Shown: positions 43,610 to 52,297, numbered from the stretch's first letter. The stretch: 64,000 nucleotides of DNA from an uncultured Flavobacteriaceae bacterium (GCA_937929935.1 CALFUL010000005.1:62001-126000), one strand, 5' to 3'. The notes: generated by a model from the sequence alone, not told the origin. Numbers and translations: made by a program.

Positions 43610-44047
43610 ATGAAAAAGATTTGGGGCATTATTTTATTAGTTAGTTTATTGGCTTGTGATAAGCAAAATACCAATAGAAATCCGTTTTTGCAAGAGGTAG
43701 GTTTTGCTTTTGAAATCAATCTTAATTTACCATTATATAGTCCGTTGACAACAATTGGCAATGTGGTTTATATTGGCAATGCCCAAGTTGGTACACGAGG
43801 TGCTTTTGTGATTAAATCAGGTTTTGATCAGTATCGCGTTTTTGAAGCAAGTTGCCCCAACCACGCCCCCAACACATGTTCTACTATGAGTTTTAATGGG
43901 CAAGTAGCCAGCTGTTCTTGTGAAGACTACAGCTACAGTATTTTTACTGGCCAAATGTTTGACAGACCAGAAGATGGCATTCAATATTATGACATGCTTG
44001 AATACCGCGCCACTTTTAGTGGCAACACGGTTATCATTTCAAATTAA
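43610..44047 (+). CDS. Lipoprotein with a degenerate Rieske-like domain
   Basis: 145 residues with lipoprotein signal MKKIWGIILLVSLLAC (Cys16). The body has the Rieske fold pattern, but the first ligand box reads CPNH (Cys82, His85: C-x2-H instead of C-x-H) and the second CSCEDY (Cys102, Cys104) where C-x2-H is expected. The histidine of the second box is missing, so a normal Rieske cluster is unlikely. Cys90 is an extra cysteine. Converges on the TonB receptor with a 4-base overlap. Confidence 0.75.
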   Translation: MKKIWGIILLVSLLACDKQNTNRNPFLQEVGFAFEINLNLPLYSPLTTIGNVVYIGNAQVGTRGAFVIKSGFDQYRVFEASCPNHAPNTCSTMSFNGQVASCSCEDYSYSIFTGQMFDRPEDGIQYYDMLEYRATFSGNTVIISN

Positions 44048-46206
44048 AAACGAATTGTTGCTCCTAACAAGAAATTAGTCCCCGCTTGCGGGTAATAACC
44101 TTGAACTTCTATAGTAGATGGACCACTCCAACTGTCGAGATAAGTATAGCCGTTTGATACATACAACTCATTGAATATATTATTTAGAAGCCCAGAAAAA
44201 ATGATTGATTGAACAATAGATTTTGGCTTAATTTCATACGTCAAATTCAAATCTGTGGTAAAATAAGCATCCAACATCGAAGCTTCGGTATCAGTATTAC
44301 TCAAAAATTGTTCTCCCACATATTTTGATAATAACGCAAGATGAAAAGAATCACTTGCTTGGTATGCAATTCTATTACCCACGATTACTTGTGGCGAAAA
44401 AGCAATATTTGTGTCTCCTAGATTTTGTCTTATCCCATCTCGTTCAATAGATAAGTTTTGAATTTTATTTGAACTAAACACCAAGTTAGGACTTAAAAGT
44501 ACTTTATCTCCCAATCTTACATTAGCGTCTATCTCAAGTCCGAAACGATGGCTATCCTTCACATTCGCACGTAAAGGGCCGCCAACATCATTCAGCTCGC
44601 CAGTTAAGACCAATTGGTCTTTATAGTCCATAAAATATAAATTGGTATTAACCTGAACATTCTGCGAAACGTAACGCCAGCCCAACTCAAAATCAATTAG
44701 TTTTTCAGGTTTGGGAGTACCGTCTTCATAATCGTTTCTGTTAGGCTCTCTGTTCGCCACCGCCCATGAGAAATAAAAATTATTGTTTTTATTTAAATCA
44801 TAGGTAACACCTGCTTTGGGGTTGAAGAAATTAAAAGAATCATCTACCAAACCAGTGTCTTCTCCGTTAGCTTGATACCCAACGTTTCTTAGCTGCAAAT
44901 CGCCATAGAGACTCCATTGGTCATCTAATTTATAATTTACTTTAGAATACAGATTAAAATCGGTTTTTACAGAATTGTCATCATAATAGCGATCACGAAT
45001 ATTGCTTGTACCTGCAAATCGGGTCCAGATTACTTCGCCAAAATGAGCGCCCTCATATTTATTGTAACCACCACCGATGATTAGGTTGATTTTGTCTTTT
45101 GAATAATTAGCTGAAAACACTGCACCATAAAAGTCATTATCAAGCCAACGACGCCGTATTACATCAGTAGTATTTACTTCTTGACCGTCAACATTTATTG
45201 GTGTAAAGCCATAGGTGCTAAAATCATCTTCTTCTTTAAACTGCTCGAAATAGCCTCGCCCTTTGGTATAATGAAATGCCACATTGGTGCTCCAATTATC
45301 ATTCAACTTTTCATTCCATAATAACTGGGCGTGATCTTGTTTATAATTGTCTTCTTCTTTATCATAAAATTGAGTGTTATTATTTTCATCAATGTAAAAA
45401 CCTGCCGGATTAAAAGTTCGATCAGATTCTAAAGTAGCACGGTCTATACCAAACCACGATTGATAGGTAATTTCATGACCGCCAAACAAAATCGCTTTTA
45501 TCAATGTATTTTCATCTTTATAAGCTCCTTGTAGAAAATAAGAATCTAAATCTGAAGATGCTCTGTCAATATAACCATCAGAAGAAATTCTTGACAATCG
45601 CCCTGAAACCTCAACATGACCCCTCAAAAGACCTGTACTGAATTTCAAATTATTTCTAAGTGTATTGTAACTTCCTATTGATGAAGAAATTTGACCATAG
45701 GCCTCCTCAGAAAAAGCATCAGTCAACATATTTAAACTAGCACCAAAAGCTCCAGCGCCATTCGTAGATGTACCTACTCCTCTTTGCAATTGTAAACTTT
45801 CAGTAGAAGAAGCGAAATCTGGCATATTTACCCAAAATGTACCATGCGATTCAGAATCATTATAGGGTATACCGTTTATAGTAACATTTACTCTAGTTGC
45901 ATCGCTACCGCGAACGCGAATGCCTGTGTAACCTACTCCTGCACCAGCATCTGAAGTTGTCACTACTGATGGTAAAAAGTTCATTAAAATAGGAATGTCT
46001 TGACCTAGATTTCGAGGTTTGATTTGCTCTTTTGTTAAATTGGAAAAGGTAACGGGTGTTTGATTGGTAACCCGAATAGCAGAAACAAAAACCTCATCAA
46101 GAACCTCAACTTTTTTTCCTTTTAAAGAATCGATTTGCTGTTCTTGAGCAATAAGTCCTTTAATTAATCCGATTAAGGTTAATACAGTAAATACATACTT
46201 TTTCAT
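44044..46206 (-). CDS. TonB-dependent outer-membrane receptor, riboswitch-controlled, likely for thiamine
   Basis: 720 residues: signal peptide (MKKYVFTVLTLIGLIKGLIAQ), plug domain (about 45-160, with GIRVRGSDATRVNVTINGIP) and a 22-strand barrel ending in the aromatic C-terminus LLGATIRF. There is no N-terminal carboxypeptidase-like domain. A TPP riboswitch lies directly upstream, so the ligand is probably thiamine, a thiamine phosphate or a precursor; this fits the OMR1-type thiamine receptor predicted from comparative genomics of Bacteroidota. Without the riboswitch the sequence would suggest only a vitamin or siderophore receptor. Confidence 0.92.
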   Translation of the reverse strand: MKKYVFTVLTLIGLIKGLIAQEQQIDSLKGKKVEVLDEVFVSAIRVTNQTPVTFSNLTKEQIKPRNLGQDIPILMNFLPSVVTTSDAGAGVGYTGIRVRGSDATRVNVTINGIPYNDSESHGTFWVNMPDFASSTESLQLQRGVGTSTNGAGAFGASLNMLTDAFSEEAYGQISSSIGSYNTLRNNLKFSTGLLRGHVEVSGRLSRISSDGYIDRASSDLDSYFLQGAYKDENTLIKAILFGGHEITYQSWFGIDRATLESDRTFNPAGFYIDENNNTQFYDKEEDNYKQDHAQLLWNEKLNDNWSTNVAFHYTKGRGYFEQFKEEDDFSTYGFTPINVDGQEVNTTDVIRRRWLDNDFYGAVFSANYSKDKINLIIGGGYNKYEGAHFGEVIWTRFAGTSNIRDRYYDDNSVKTDFNLYSKVNYKLDDQWSLYGDLQLRNVGYQANGEDTGLVDDSFNFFNPKAGVTYDLNKNNNFYFSWAVANREPNRNDYEDGTPKPEKLIDFELGWRYVSQNVQVNTNLYFMDYKDQLVLTGELNDVGGPLRANVKDSHRFGLEIDANVRLGDKVLLSPNLVFSSNKIQNLSIERDGIRQNLGDTNIAFSPQVIVGNRIAYQASDSFHLALLSKYVGEQFLSNTDTEASMLDAYFTTDLNLTYEIKPKSIVQSIIFSGLLNNIFNELYVSNGYTYLDSWSGPSTIEVQGYYPQAGTNFLLGATIRF

Positions 46207-46232
46207 TCGTACTAGTTATAATAGTGACGAAT
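46205..46232 (-). promoter_or_regulatory. Hairpin overlapping the receptor start codon
   Basis: On the minus strand ATTCGT-C-ACTA pairs with TAGT-ACGAAT: 10 base pairs with one bulged C around the 7-base loop TTATAAC. The last two stem bases are the A and T of the receptor ATG. A structure here would hide the translation start, so it could be the output stage of the riboswitch upstream. The coupling is inferred. Confidence 0.6.
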
Positions 46233-46340
46233 AAAAGGGGCGGTTATTCTAAATTTAAATTGATTTTGTGAGCCTACTCACATTATATTCAATGAAGATG
46301 AAAAGCACCAATTATTTTATTTGCCAGCGCTACATCTCGC

Positions 46341-46379
46341 GCTCATTTTTAAAGGTCTGCAAGACCTTTTGAAATGAGC
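46341..46379 (-). promoter_or_regulatory. Long hairpin between the TPP aptamer and the receptor gene
   Basis: GCTCATTT (46341-46348) pairs with AAATGAGC (46372-46379), and inside it AAAGGTCT (46351-46358) pairs with AGACCTTT (46362-46369) around a 3-base loop. It begins right after the aptamer. No T-run follows on the minus strand, so it is not a simple terminator. It may be part of the riboswitch expression platform or an inserted palindrome. Confidence 0.55.
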
Positions 46380-46510
46380 CGTCCCTTAGCAGCATTACCT
46401 GCTCAGGTTCATTGGGTATAATCTCAGCTTCATTCTGAACTTGTTTTAGAACCTATCTTGAACTTAATTCAAGAATTCTTACTCCAGTTTCAAAACTTAG
46501 CACCCCTTGA
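46378..46510 (-). promoter_or_regulatory. TPP (thi-box) riboswitch
   Basis: Read on the minus strand: AGGGGTGCT (about 46499-46507), a long variable P3 arm, CTGAGATTATACCC (46414-46427), GAACCTGAGCAGGTAATGC (46392-46410) and the closing AAGGGA. These are the conserved thi-box blocks in correct order and spacing. It precedes a TonB-dependent receptor and should lower its expression when thiamine pyrophosphate is plentiful. The rest of the 360-base spacer holds the two hairpins and the promoter listed separately, no gene. Confidence 0.93.
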
Positions 46511-46517
46511 GATGGCA

Positions 46518-46525
46518 CAAATATA
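46518..46525 (-). promoter_or_regulatory. -7 element of the riboswitch transcript
   Basis: Minus strand TATATTTG ends 8 bases before the first conserved riboswitch block, the spacing expected if transcription starts at the aptamer. The -33 region has no clear TTTG. Confidence 0.55.
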
Positions 46526-46566
46526 CGATTGGAAAACAATTACATCCTAAGAAATAATCTAAAAAG

Positions 46567-48102
46567 TTAGCTTACTTGATGCGTCGATTTTAATAAATCA
46601 TTGACTGTTTTAACCGGATTGAAAGTTTCAAGAGGCACCTCAACAAAAATGGTATTCCAAAAAGCCATTGCCCCATTCCAAAGTCCGGGCAATTCTAAAG
46701 CCTTAAGAGCGTTACCATCTTTAGTTTTTTCAGTAATAAAGCCTTGTTTGTGGTCAACAAAATCAATGAGATTATACTTCTCGCCTTTATAATTTCGAAT
46801 GCCGCATACCAAATCAACGGGATTGAAATGTGTAGCTTCTTTTAAAATATTCAGCTGCGTTTCAATTGATTTATCTATTTGTGCGGATTCTATTATTTGC
46901 AATGAAGTAGTGCCTCTTGTATCAGTGATCCAAAACGGCCCACCGCCTGGTTCGCCCTCGTTTTTGACCATTCCGCAAACACGAATGGGGCTATTTATTT
47001 TTTCTTTTAAACTAGTTATCTTTTCTACGTCAGATGAACTTTCATAATCTTGAGAAAATCGAACATTCAATTTATTCACTAAGAAGCGCTCAATTTCATC
47101 GAGCAAATTTTCACTTACTTCTTCATTTTCTAGAGCTTTGGCATAAGCGAAAGTTTGTTTTTGCAGTTTTAGTAAAACCCCTGCCAACAACTTTTTACTT
47201 TGGGTAACATGCTTTGCTTGCGCAGGTACAACTACATTATCAATATTCTTAATAAACACGATATCTGCATCTTGTTCATTTAAGTTTTCGATTAACGCAC
47301 CATGACCCCCTGGTCTAAATAGTAAAGACCCATCAGCATTTCTAAATGGTGTATTATCTATATTTACTGCAATGGTATCAGTAGATGGTTTTTGATTCGA
47401 ATATTTTATTTCAAAATTGGTGTTCGTTGCGGCAGCCACCCGTTTGTTTGCCTTTTCAAATTCAAGTTCAAACATTTCAGCGTGCTGTTCTGATATGGTA
47501 AAATGTAGTTTTGATGTGCCTTTTGATTTTGCATAATTTGCACCCTCTTTAAGGTGTTCTTCAAAAGGTGTTTCAGTATGTTCTTTATAGTTATGAAATG
47601 GCAAAAGACCTTTCGGAAAAAAGCCATAATTCAAACCATCTTTATGCAATAATTCTTTTACAAAGAGATATACTTCTTCTCCTTTTGAAGAAAAGTTACC
47701 TGCAATTCTTGATTGAACCATTTCATAAAAAGGAAAGCTAGTCAGCCCCTCAGAAAATTGTTTAATAGCCGAGTTATCTGTTCTATTCAGATACCCTTCT
47801 AAACTTTCTTTGTTGAAATCATATTCCTCTAAAAAATTGAATAACGCTTTAAACATTCTTGAAGCGGCCCCAGAGGCAGGTACAAATTTCAAAAGACTTA
47901 AACCTTCTTTTGAGTTTTTGAAAATTGCTAAATAACTTGCTATTTCATCTTCTGAAAACTTTAAAATACCGTTACCTATAACAGCGGCATTTTTAAGGTT
48001 CACAAAAGGAATGCCTTCTTTGAAAGTTGTTAGTTGTTGTTCTACTTTTTCAGCTGAAATACCTTTATCAGCTAAATTTTGTAATTCTGCGGTTGAAATC
48101 AT
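46567..48102 (-). CDS. DUF4301 family protein
   Basis: 511 residues matching DUF4301 throughout: FVPASGAASRMFKALF near 75, FRPGGHGALIENLN near 255, and CGMVKNEGEPGGGPFW near 375. The glycine-rich PGGHGAL and PASGAASRM segments look like nucleotide- or phosphate-binding loops, similar to sugar nucleotidyltransferases, but function is not established. It overlaps the NadR-like kinase gene by 4 bases and lies in the thiamine/NAD salvage cluster, suggesting a link to vitamin handling. Confidence 0.85.
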   Translation of the reverse strand: MISTAELQNLADKGISAEKVEQQLTTFKEGIPFVNLKNAAVIGNGILKFSEDEIASYLAIFKNSKEGLSLLKFVPASGAASRMFKALFNFLEEYDFNKESLEGYLNRTDNSAIKQFSEGLTSFPFYEMVQSRIAGNFSSKGEEVYLFVKELLHKDGLNYGFFPKGLLPFHNYKEHTETPFEEHLKEGANYAKSKGTSKLHFTISEQHAEMFELEFEKANKRVAAATNTNFEIKYSNQKPSTDTIAVNIDNTPFRNADGSLLFRPGGHGALIENLNEQDADIVFIKNIDNVVVPAQAKHVTQSKKLLAGVLLKLQKQTFAYAKALENEEVSENLLDEIERFLVNKLNVRFSQDYESSSDVEKITSLKEKINSPIRVCGMVKNEGEPGGGPFWITDTRGTTSLQIIESAQIDKSIETQLNILKEATHFNPVDLVCGIRNYKGEKYNLIDFVDHKQGFITEKTKDGNALKALELPGLWNGAMAFWNTIFVEVPLETFNPVKTVNDLLKSTHQVS

Positions 48103-48668
48103 GCTTTTTTAGTGCGTAGTTTATCAATATTTTCGATAGCGTGTTGTAACCTTGTACGCTTATCGCCACTCAATGTAATAAAATTTCGATTGTACCTTTC
48201 TAAGGTCTCTTTGAAATACCCAAACATTCGTTCACGATCATTAGGTTTGTCTCTGAGGTCATCTTTTTCCCAAGGAATATCGATATTGGTCAGTAAATAA
48301 AGGTCATATTGATTTAGAAGTGCATACTGCTCTAAAACTGGGTCACATTCGCCTAGATAATATGCTTCTGAGTATACTTTAGTCTCCAATAAATCAGTAT
48401 CACAAATTAAAATTTCAGTTGCCTTTCTAGCCAATTCATTTTCTAAACGCATTTGACCTTCTGCAATAAAAGGCAAGTCATGAGGTTCACATGTTTTTCG
48501 CTCATTATTCCATTTATTTTGAAGGTATGCTCTGGCATATTCAGGCACCCAAACGGTGTTATAATGTCGTGCTAATTGTTCAGATAGGGTTGTTTTTCCT
48601 GTGGATTCAGGACCAAATAAAACAACTTTTATAATGTTTGAGGACTCTTGTCTATACTTTTTTTCCAT
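48099..48668 (-). CDS. NadR-like P-loop kinase (nicotinamide riboside or thiamine kinase)
   Basis: 189 residues from the ATG at 48668. Walker A GPESTGKT (19-26) and the segments WVPEYARAYL and CDTDLLET match the ribosylnicotinamide kinase domain of NadR; the adenylyltransferase domain is absent. I prefer this start because the upstream part of the frame lies inside pnuC and does not resemble the family; the overlap with pnuC is then 40 bases. In NAD salvage it would trap nicotinamide riboside by phosphorylation; in this riboswitch-linked cluster thiamine is an alternative substrate. Confidence 0.85.
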   Translation of the reverse strand: MEKKYRQESSNIIKVVLFGPESTGKTTLSEQLARHYNTVWVPEYARAYLQNKWNNERKTCEPHDLPFIAEGQMRLENELARKATEILICDTDLLETKVYSEAYYLGECDPVLEQYALLNQYDLYLLTNIDIPWEKDDLRDKPNDRERMFGYFKETLERYNRNFITLSGDKRTRLQHAIENIDKLRTKKA

Positions 48669-49285
48669 TCGAGGTATGCCTGTATTGCGAGTATTGTAAA
48701 GATAATATATTGAAATGACAGCATACCCCAACCACGATAGGCATATAAGGGTATGGTAATTAAATTAGCGATGATCCAAAGCGTCCAGTTTTCTAATTTT
48801 TTCATGGCCATATACCACATGGCAGTGAAGAAAATACCTGAGGTAAAAATATCAATGTAGTTTGAAGGTTCAATTTCATTGCCAAACACTTTATAAACGC
48901 CATAGTTAAATGCCATAGTTGCTAAAAAAAGTACCACACCTATTACCTCCTCTTTGCTTGTTGTTCTAGAAATTTGAACAACAGCTTTGTTATCCTTTTT
49001 TCGAGACCAATTCCACCAGCCATAAACGCTCATGGCTGACCAGTAAAAATTCATCATCATATCGCCTAGAAGTCCATCTTTCAGAAAGAGATAAAAAGAG
49101 ATTATCGTAGCAATCATGCCCACTGGGTAGGCAAGTACATTTGCCTTTTTCGCATACCAAACTCCAACAATACCCGCAACTAAAGCAATAGCTTCAAGAA
49201 TAATAATATAGGTCTCTTTTTCTCGATACCCATCTAAGAAAAAATCAAAAAGTTGGTTCATATTCGCTTCGATCTGATTTAACAA
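48629..49285 (-). CDS. PnuC/PnuT-family vitamin transporter
   Basis: 218 residues, about seven membrane helices, with the Pnu family core WYAKKANVLAYPVGM (43-57) and SVYGWWNWSRKK further on. PnuC imports nicotinamide riboside and PnuT imports thiamine; the two cannot be told apart here by eye. Upstream is a thiamine-binding protein gene (41-base overlap), downstream a kinase that could trap the vitamin, and the next receptor gene has a TPP riboswitch. I lean to thiamine, with moderate confidence. Confidence 0.85.
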   Translation of the reverse strand: MLNQIEANMNQLFDFFLDGYREKETYIIILEAIALVAGIVGVWYAKKANVLAYPVGMIATIISFYLFLKDGLLGDMMMNFYWSAMSVYGWWNWSRKKDNKAVVQISRTTSKEEVIGVVLFLATMAFNYGVYKVFGNEIEPSNYIDIFTSGIFFTAMWYMAMKKLENWTLWIIANLITIPLYAYRGWGMLSFQYIIFTILAIQAYLEWKKSIDKSPQTL

Positions 49286-49505
49286 TTTTCATATAAAGTA
49301 AGCCTTTATCCATCAATTCAAAAGCTATTTTAATTTCAGATTGAAGTACCTTCATTACCTCATCATAGTTACCAAAGACTTGCGTACTTAAGGGGTTTTC
49401 TAATATTGTTAAACCAGAAGCGCGCAATTTTTTAATAAAGTTGATGATGTGCGCTTCAAAATCATTTTGTAAAGGCGAAAAAGTAAGTTCTACAGATATA
49501 TTCAT
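49245..49505 (-). CDS. Thiamine-binding protein (MTH1187/YkoF-like family)
   Basis: 86 residues of the thiamine-binding family: ISVELTFSPLQNDFEAHI at the start, then NPLSTQVFGNYDEVM (about 37-51), the conserved ligand-site region. Such small ferredoxin-fold proteins bind thiamine or hydroxymethylpyrimidine in the cytoplasm. The gene overlaps pnuC/pnuT by 41 bases, which supports a shared thiamine role. Confidence 0.88.
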   Translation of the reverse strand: MNISVELTFSPLQNDFEAHIINFIKKLRASGLTILENPLSTQVFGNYDEVMKVLQSEIKIAFELMDKGLLYMKIVKSDRSEYEPTF

Positions 49506-49537
49506 TTGTTAATCATTGATGATAAAAATAATACAAA

Positions 49538-50176
49538 CTAAGCATCTTTACGCATGGCATAGACACAGGTAAAGCCTTCGAATTCTAGAAATTTAATATC
49601 AAAGTGTGTTTGTTTTCCGTGGTAAAGAATTTCTCCGGTAGTGGCATCATCTGAAAGCGAGAAATCTTTAATATCAATATGATGTAAAAAGCTTAATCCT
49701 TTTTCAGCATAAATTTTATACAAAGACTCTTTGCATCCCCAAACAACCGTTAATTTTCTAATTAAGGCATCTGAATTGGCAATGGTTCTATACTCGGCAA
49801 TAGGCGTGAATTTATGCGCAATTCTCAAAATTTTATCACGCTGCAGCTCTATATCAATGCCTACTTCTTGATCTTGGCTAATGATGATTCCTGTAAATTG
49901 ACCAGAATGGGTAATTGAAATTTTAGTGCCGTCTTTTAAATGTGGTTTGCCATTTTCATCGTAAAACAAATCGGCATCAACATAACCTGCCACTGCCATC
50001 AAATGTCTGATGCTTAAAAACCCCTTTCTATGCATTTCAGATTTCATGGCATTCATTCTGTTTTGACAGTGCTGGGTCAACTGAATATCTTTAGCAAGCT
50101 CATCTTCAGATTCTTCAATCTTCCAAATGTAGACTTTGATCGATGAACTGACAGTTAATGTATTATAAATAGGCAT
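49538..50176 (-). CDS. 4'-phosphopantetheinyl transferase
   Basis: 212 residues from the ATG at 50176; an in-frame ATG 12 codons upstream is less likely because it overlaps the ahcY promoter region. Sfp-type motifs: GIDIE with Asp108 and Glu110, and WGCKESLYK (146-154) with Glu150 and Lys154. It activates acyl carrier proteins by adding the phosphopantetheine arm. Divergent from ahcY. Confidence 0.92.
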   Translation of the reverse strand: MPIYNTLTVSSSIKVYIWKIEESEDELAKDIQLTQHCQNRMNAMKSEMHRKGFLSIRHLMAVAGYVDADLFYDENGKPHLKDGTKISITHSGQFTGIIISQDQEVGIDIELQRDKILRIAHKFTPIAEYRTIANSDALIRKLTVVWGCKESLYKIYAEKGLSFLHHIDIKDFSLSDDATTGEILYHGKQTHFDIKFLEFEGFTCVYAMRKDA

Positions 50177-50195
50177 GCTATTGTTATGTATTTTG

Positions 50196-50203
50196 TACCT
50201 TTG
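50196..50203 (+). promoter_or_regulatory. -7 element of the ahcY promoter
   Basis: TACCTTTG followed by GCACC, a close match to the Bacteroidota -7 box with a purine-rich start region, 57 bases before the ahcY ATG. The leader shows no SAH riboswitch blocks. Confidence 0.5.
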
Positions 50204-50259
50204 GCACCGCAAAATAGTATGTAATTACTACAAGACGAAAGTAAATAATAAAAAAGAAT

Positions 50260-51576
50260 ATGAGCACAGAAACAATTCCATTTGTTCCTTATAAAGTAAA
50301 GGATATTTCACTTGCTGATTGGGGGCGGAAAGAAATTAATTTAGCTGAAGCTGAAATGCCAGGTTTAATGGCGCTTCGCGATGAATATGGCGAAGAACAA
50401 CCTTTAAAAGGTTCGCGAATTGCAGGATGTCTTCACATGACCATTCAAACAGCAGTTCTTATAGAAACCTTAGTTGCCTTGGGCGCTGATGTTACTTGGA
50501 GTTCTTGTAACATATTTTCTACTCAAGACCACGCGGCAGCAGCAATTGCAGCAGCAGGAATTCCTGTTTACGCTTGGAAAGGTATGAATGAAGAAGAATT
50601 TGATTGGTGTATTGAACAAACCTTATTTTTTGGCGAATCACGCGAGCCTTTAAATATGATTTTAGATGATGGTGGAGATTTAACCAATATGGTGATAGAC
50701 CGATACCCTCAACTTACTGATGCCATTAAAGGGTTGTCAGAAGAAACTACAACTGGGGTTCACCGTTTATACGAAAGGGTAAAAAACGGAACGCTACCAA
50801 TGCCAGCAATAAATGTGAACGATTCTGTAACTAAATCAAAATTTGATAATAAATACGGATGTCGTGAAAGTGCTGTAGATGCAATACGTAGAGCAACTGA
50901 CACCATGCTTGCCGGAAAAAAAGTTGTTGTAGCTGGTTATGGCGATGTTGGTAAAGGAACCGCTGCCTCATTTAAAGGTGCAGGTGCCATTGTTACCGTT
51001 ACTGAAATTGATCCTATTTGTGCCCTTCAGGCTTGTATGGATGGTTTTGAAGTGAAAAAATTAGAGAATGTAGTTGGTAAAGCTGATATTGTAATTACCA
51101 CTACCGGAAATAAAGATATTATTCAAGGAAAGCACTTTAAAGCGATGCGCGATAAAGTCATCGTTTGTAATATTGGTCATTTTGACAATGAAATTGATAT
51201 GGCATGGTTAAATGAAAACCATGGCAACACCAAAGATGAAATCAAGCCTCAAGTTGATAAGTACACTATTGATGGTAAAGATATCATTGTTTTGGCTGAA
51301 GGTAGGTTAGTAAATTTAGGTTGTGCTACGGGCCACCCAAGTTTTGTAATGAGTAATTCATTTACCAACCAAACTTTAGCGCAAATTGAACTTTGGAAAA
51401 ATAGTGCCAACTATAAAAATGAAGTTTACATGCTGCCAAAGCACTTAGATGAAAAAGTGGCGAAACTTCACTTATCGCGTTTAGGAGCTGAGCTTACTGA
51501 ATTACGTGAAGACCAAGCGTCATACATTGGTGTTACTGTTGAGGGTCCTTTTAAACCTGAGTACTACAGGTATTAA
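50260..51576 (+). CDS. ahcY: Adenosylhomocysteinase
   Basis: 438-residue NAD-dependent enzyme that splits S-adenosylhomocysteine to adenosine and homocysteine, relieving inhibition of methyltransferases. Substrate residues in [13 protein letters not shown] (83-95), NAD motif AGYGDVGKG (225-233), and C-terminal KPEYYRY that closes the neighbouring subunit's NAD pocket. Full length. Followed by a strong terminator, so it is monocistronic. Confidence 0.97.
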   Translation: MSTETIPFVPYKVKDISLADWGRKEINLAEAEMPGLMALRDEYGEEQPLKGSRIAGCLHMTIQTAVLIETLVALGADVTWSSCNIFSTQDHAAAAIAAAGIPVYAWKGMNEEEFDWCIEQTLFFGESREPLNMILDDGGDLTNMVIDRYPQLTDAIKGLSEETTTGVHRLYERVKNGTLPMPAINVNDSVTKSKFDNKYGCRESAVDAIRRATDTMLAGKKVVVAGYGDVGKGTAASFKGAGAIVTVTEIDPICALQACMDGFEVKKLENVVGKADIVITTTGNKDIIQGKHFKAMRDKVIVCNIGHFDNEIDMAWLNENHGNTKDEIKPQVDKYTIDGKDIIVLAEGRLVNLGCATGHPSFVMSNSFTNQTLAQIELWKNSANYKNEVYMLPKHLDEKVAKLHLSRLGAELTELREDQASYIGVTVEGPFKPEYYRY

Positions 51577-51592
51577 TATACCGCTAATACAT

Positions 51593-51626
51593 AAAAAACC
51601 TCCTTCAACCATGAAGGAGGTTTTTT
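51593..51626 (+). terminator. Intrinsic terminator of ahcY
   Basis: AACCTCCTT / AAGGAGGTT, a 9-bp stem with an 8-base loop, followed by TTTTTT, 17 bases after the ahcY stop. An A-run in front lets it act on both strands. Confidence 0.93.
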
Positions 51627-51775
51627 AATATTGCGCCTTTTCAAACACCTTTATTTTGTGATAAAGCGTTAAATTCATGTTATTTTGTTTAAGTTATTAT
51701 AAAAAAAGATAGACATTTTGTATTCTTGCATTAAAATTAAAGGTCTTATAAAGAATCATCGTATAAATAATAGTT

Positions 51776-51940
51776 ATGTTTAATATATTTAAAAAGAAGC
51801 CTGAAGCTGATATTCTCAACAAAAAATATCATAAACTAATGAAAGAAGCGCATGGTTTATCATCTTTTAATCGAAAACTAAGCGACCAAAAAGTGTATGA
51901 AGCGAATGAAGTTTTAAAACAATTAGACAAAATCGCATGA
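51776..51940 (+). CDS. Lacal_2735 family small protein
   Basis: 54 residues: MFNIFKKKPEADILNKKYHK then LMKEAHGLSSFNRKLSDQKV and a helical tail. It matches the short Lacal_2735 family found across Flavobacteriia: basic, all-helical, about 55 residues, cytoplasmic, function unknown. Here it precedes a second small helical protein gene (57-base gap) and may be cotranscribed with it. Confidence 0.82.
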   Translation: MFNIFKKKPEADILNKKYHKLMKEAHGLSSFNRKLSDQKVYEANEVLKQLDKIA

Positions 51941-51996
51941 TTTTTCATATTTTTTAGTTTTATTTAGGGAGTATTTAAATTTTAGAAAAACAGTTT

Positions 51997-52218
51997 ATGG
52001 ATTTAATGGAACGTGTTGCTGAATTCGAAGCAAGAAAAATGTCGGGAATGACAACGAGTGATAGAGTTTCCACTTCAAGAGAAGTAAAAGCTTTAATATT
52101 AGAAATTAACGAAATATATAAAGAGACAAAAGATGTTGAGTTAATGGATATCATGAAAAGACTCACAGTCAAGAAGAAAAAAATAGAAAAGCGATTAAAA
52201 GGAAATCCTATGAATTAA
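51997..52218 (+). CDS. Small helical protein of unknown function
   Basis: 73 residues, predicted all-helical and charged, ending in a Lys-rich stretch (VKKKKIEKRLKG). No family recognised. Its stop is closely followed by a strong terminator at 52240-52297, supporting a real transcription unit with the Lacal_2735 gene. Confidence 0.65.
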   Translation: MDLMERVAEFEARKMSGMTTSDRVSTSREVKALILEINEIYKETKDVELMDIMKRLTVKKKKIEKRLKGNPMN

Positions 52219-52239
52219 GATTCAATAGGAATCTAAATT

Positions 52240-52297
52240 AATAAGTCTTCTATTTATTTCATTCGTTAAGAGTGTTTAAATAGAAGACTTATTTTTT
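52240..52297 (+). terminator. Long-stem intrinsic terminator
   Basis: AATAAGTCTTCTATTT (52240-52255) pairs perfectly over 16 bases with AAATAGAAGACTTATT (52278-52293), followed by a T-run (52292-52297). The 22-base loop is longer than usual. It separates the small-protein unit from the photolyase operon. Confidence 0.88.

Noticed and set aside
50204..50259. Possible SAH riboswitch before ahcY
   Set aside because: The leader is only about 56 bases, AT-rich, and lacks the conserved blocks.
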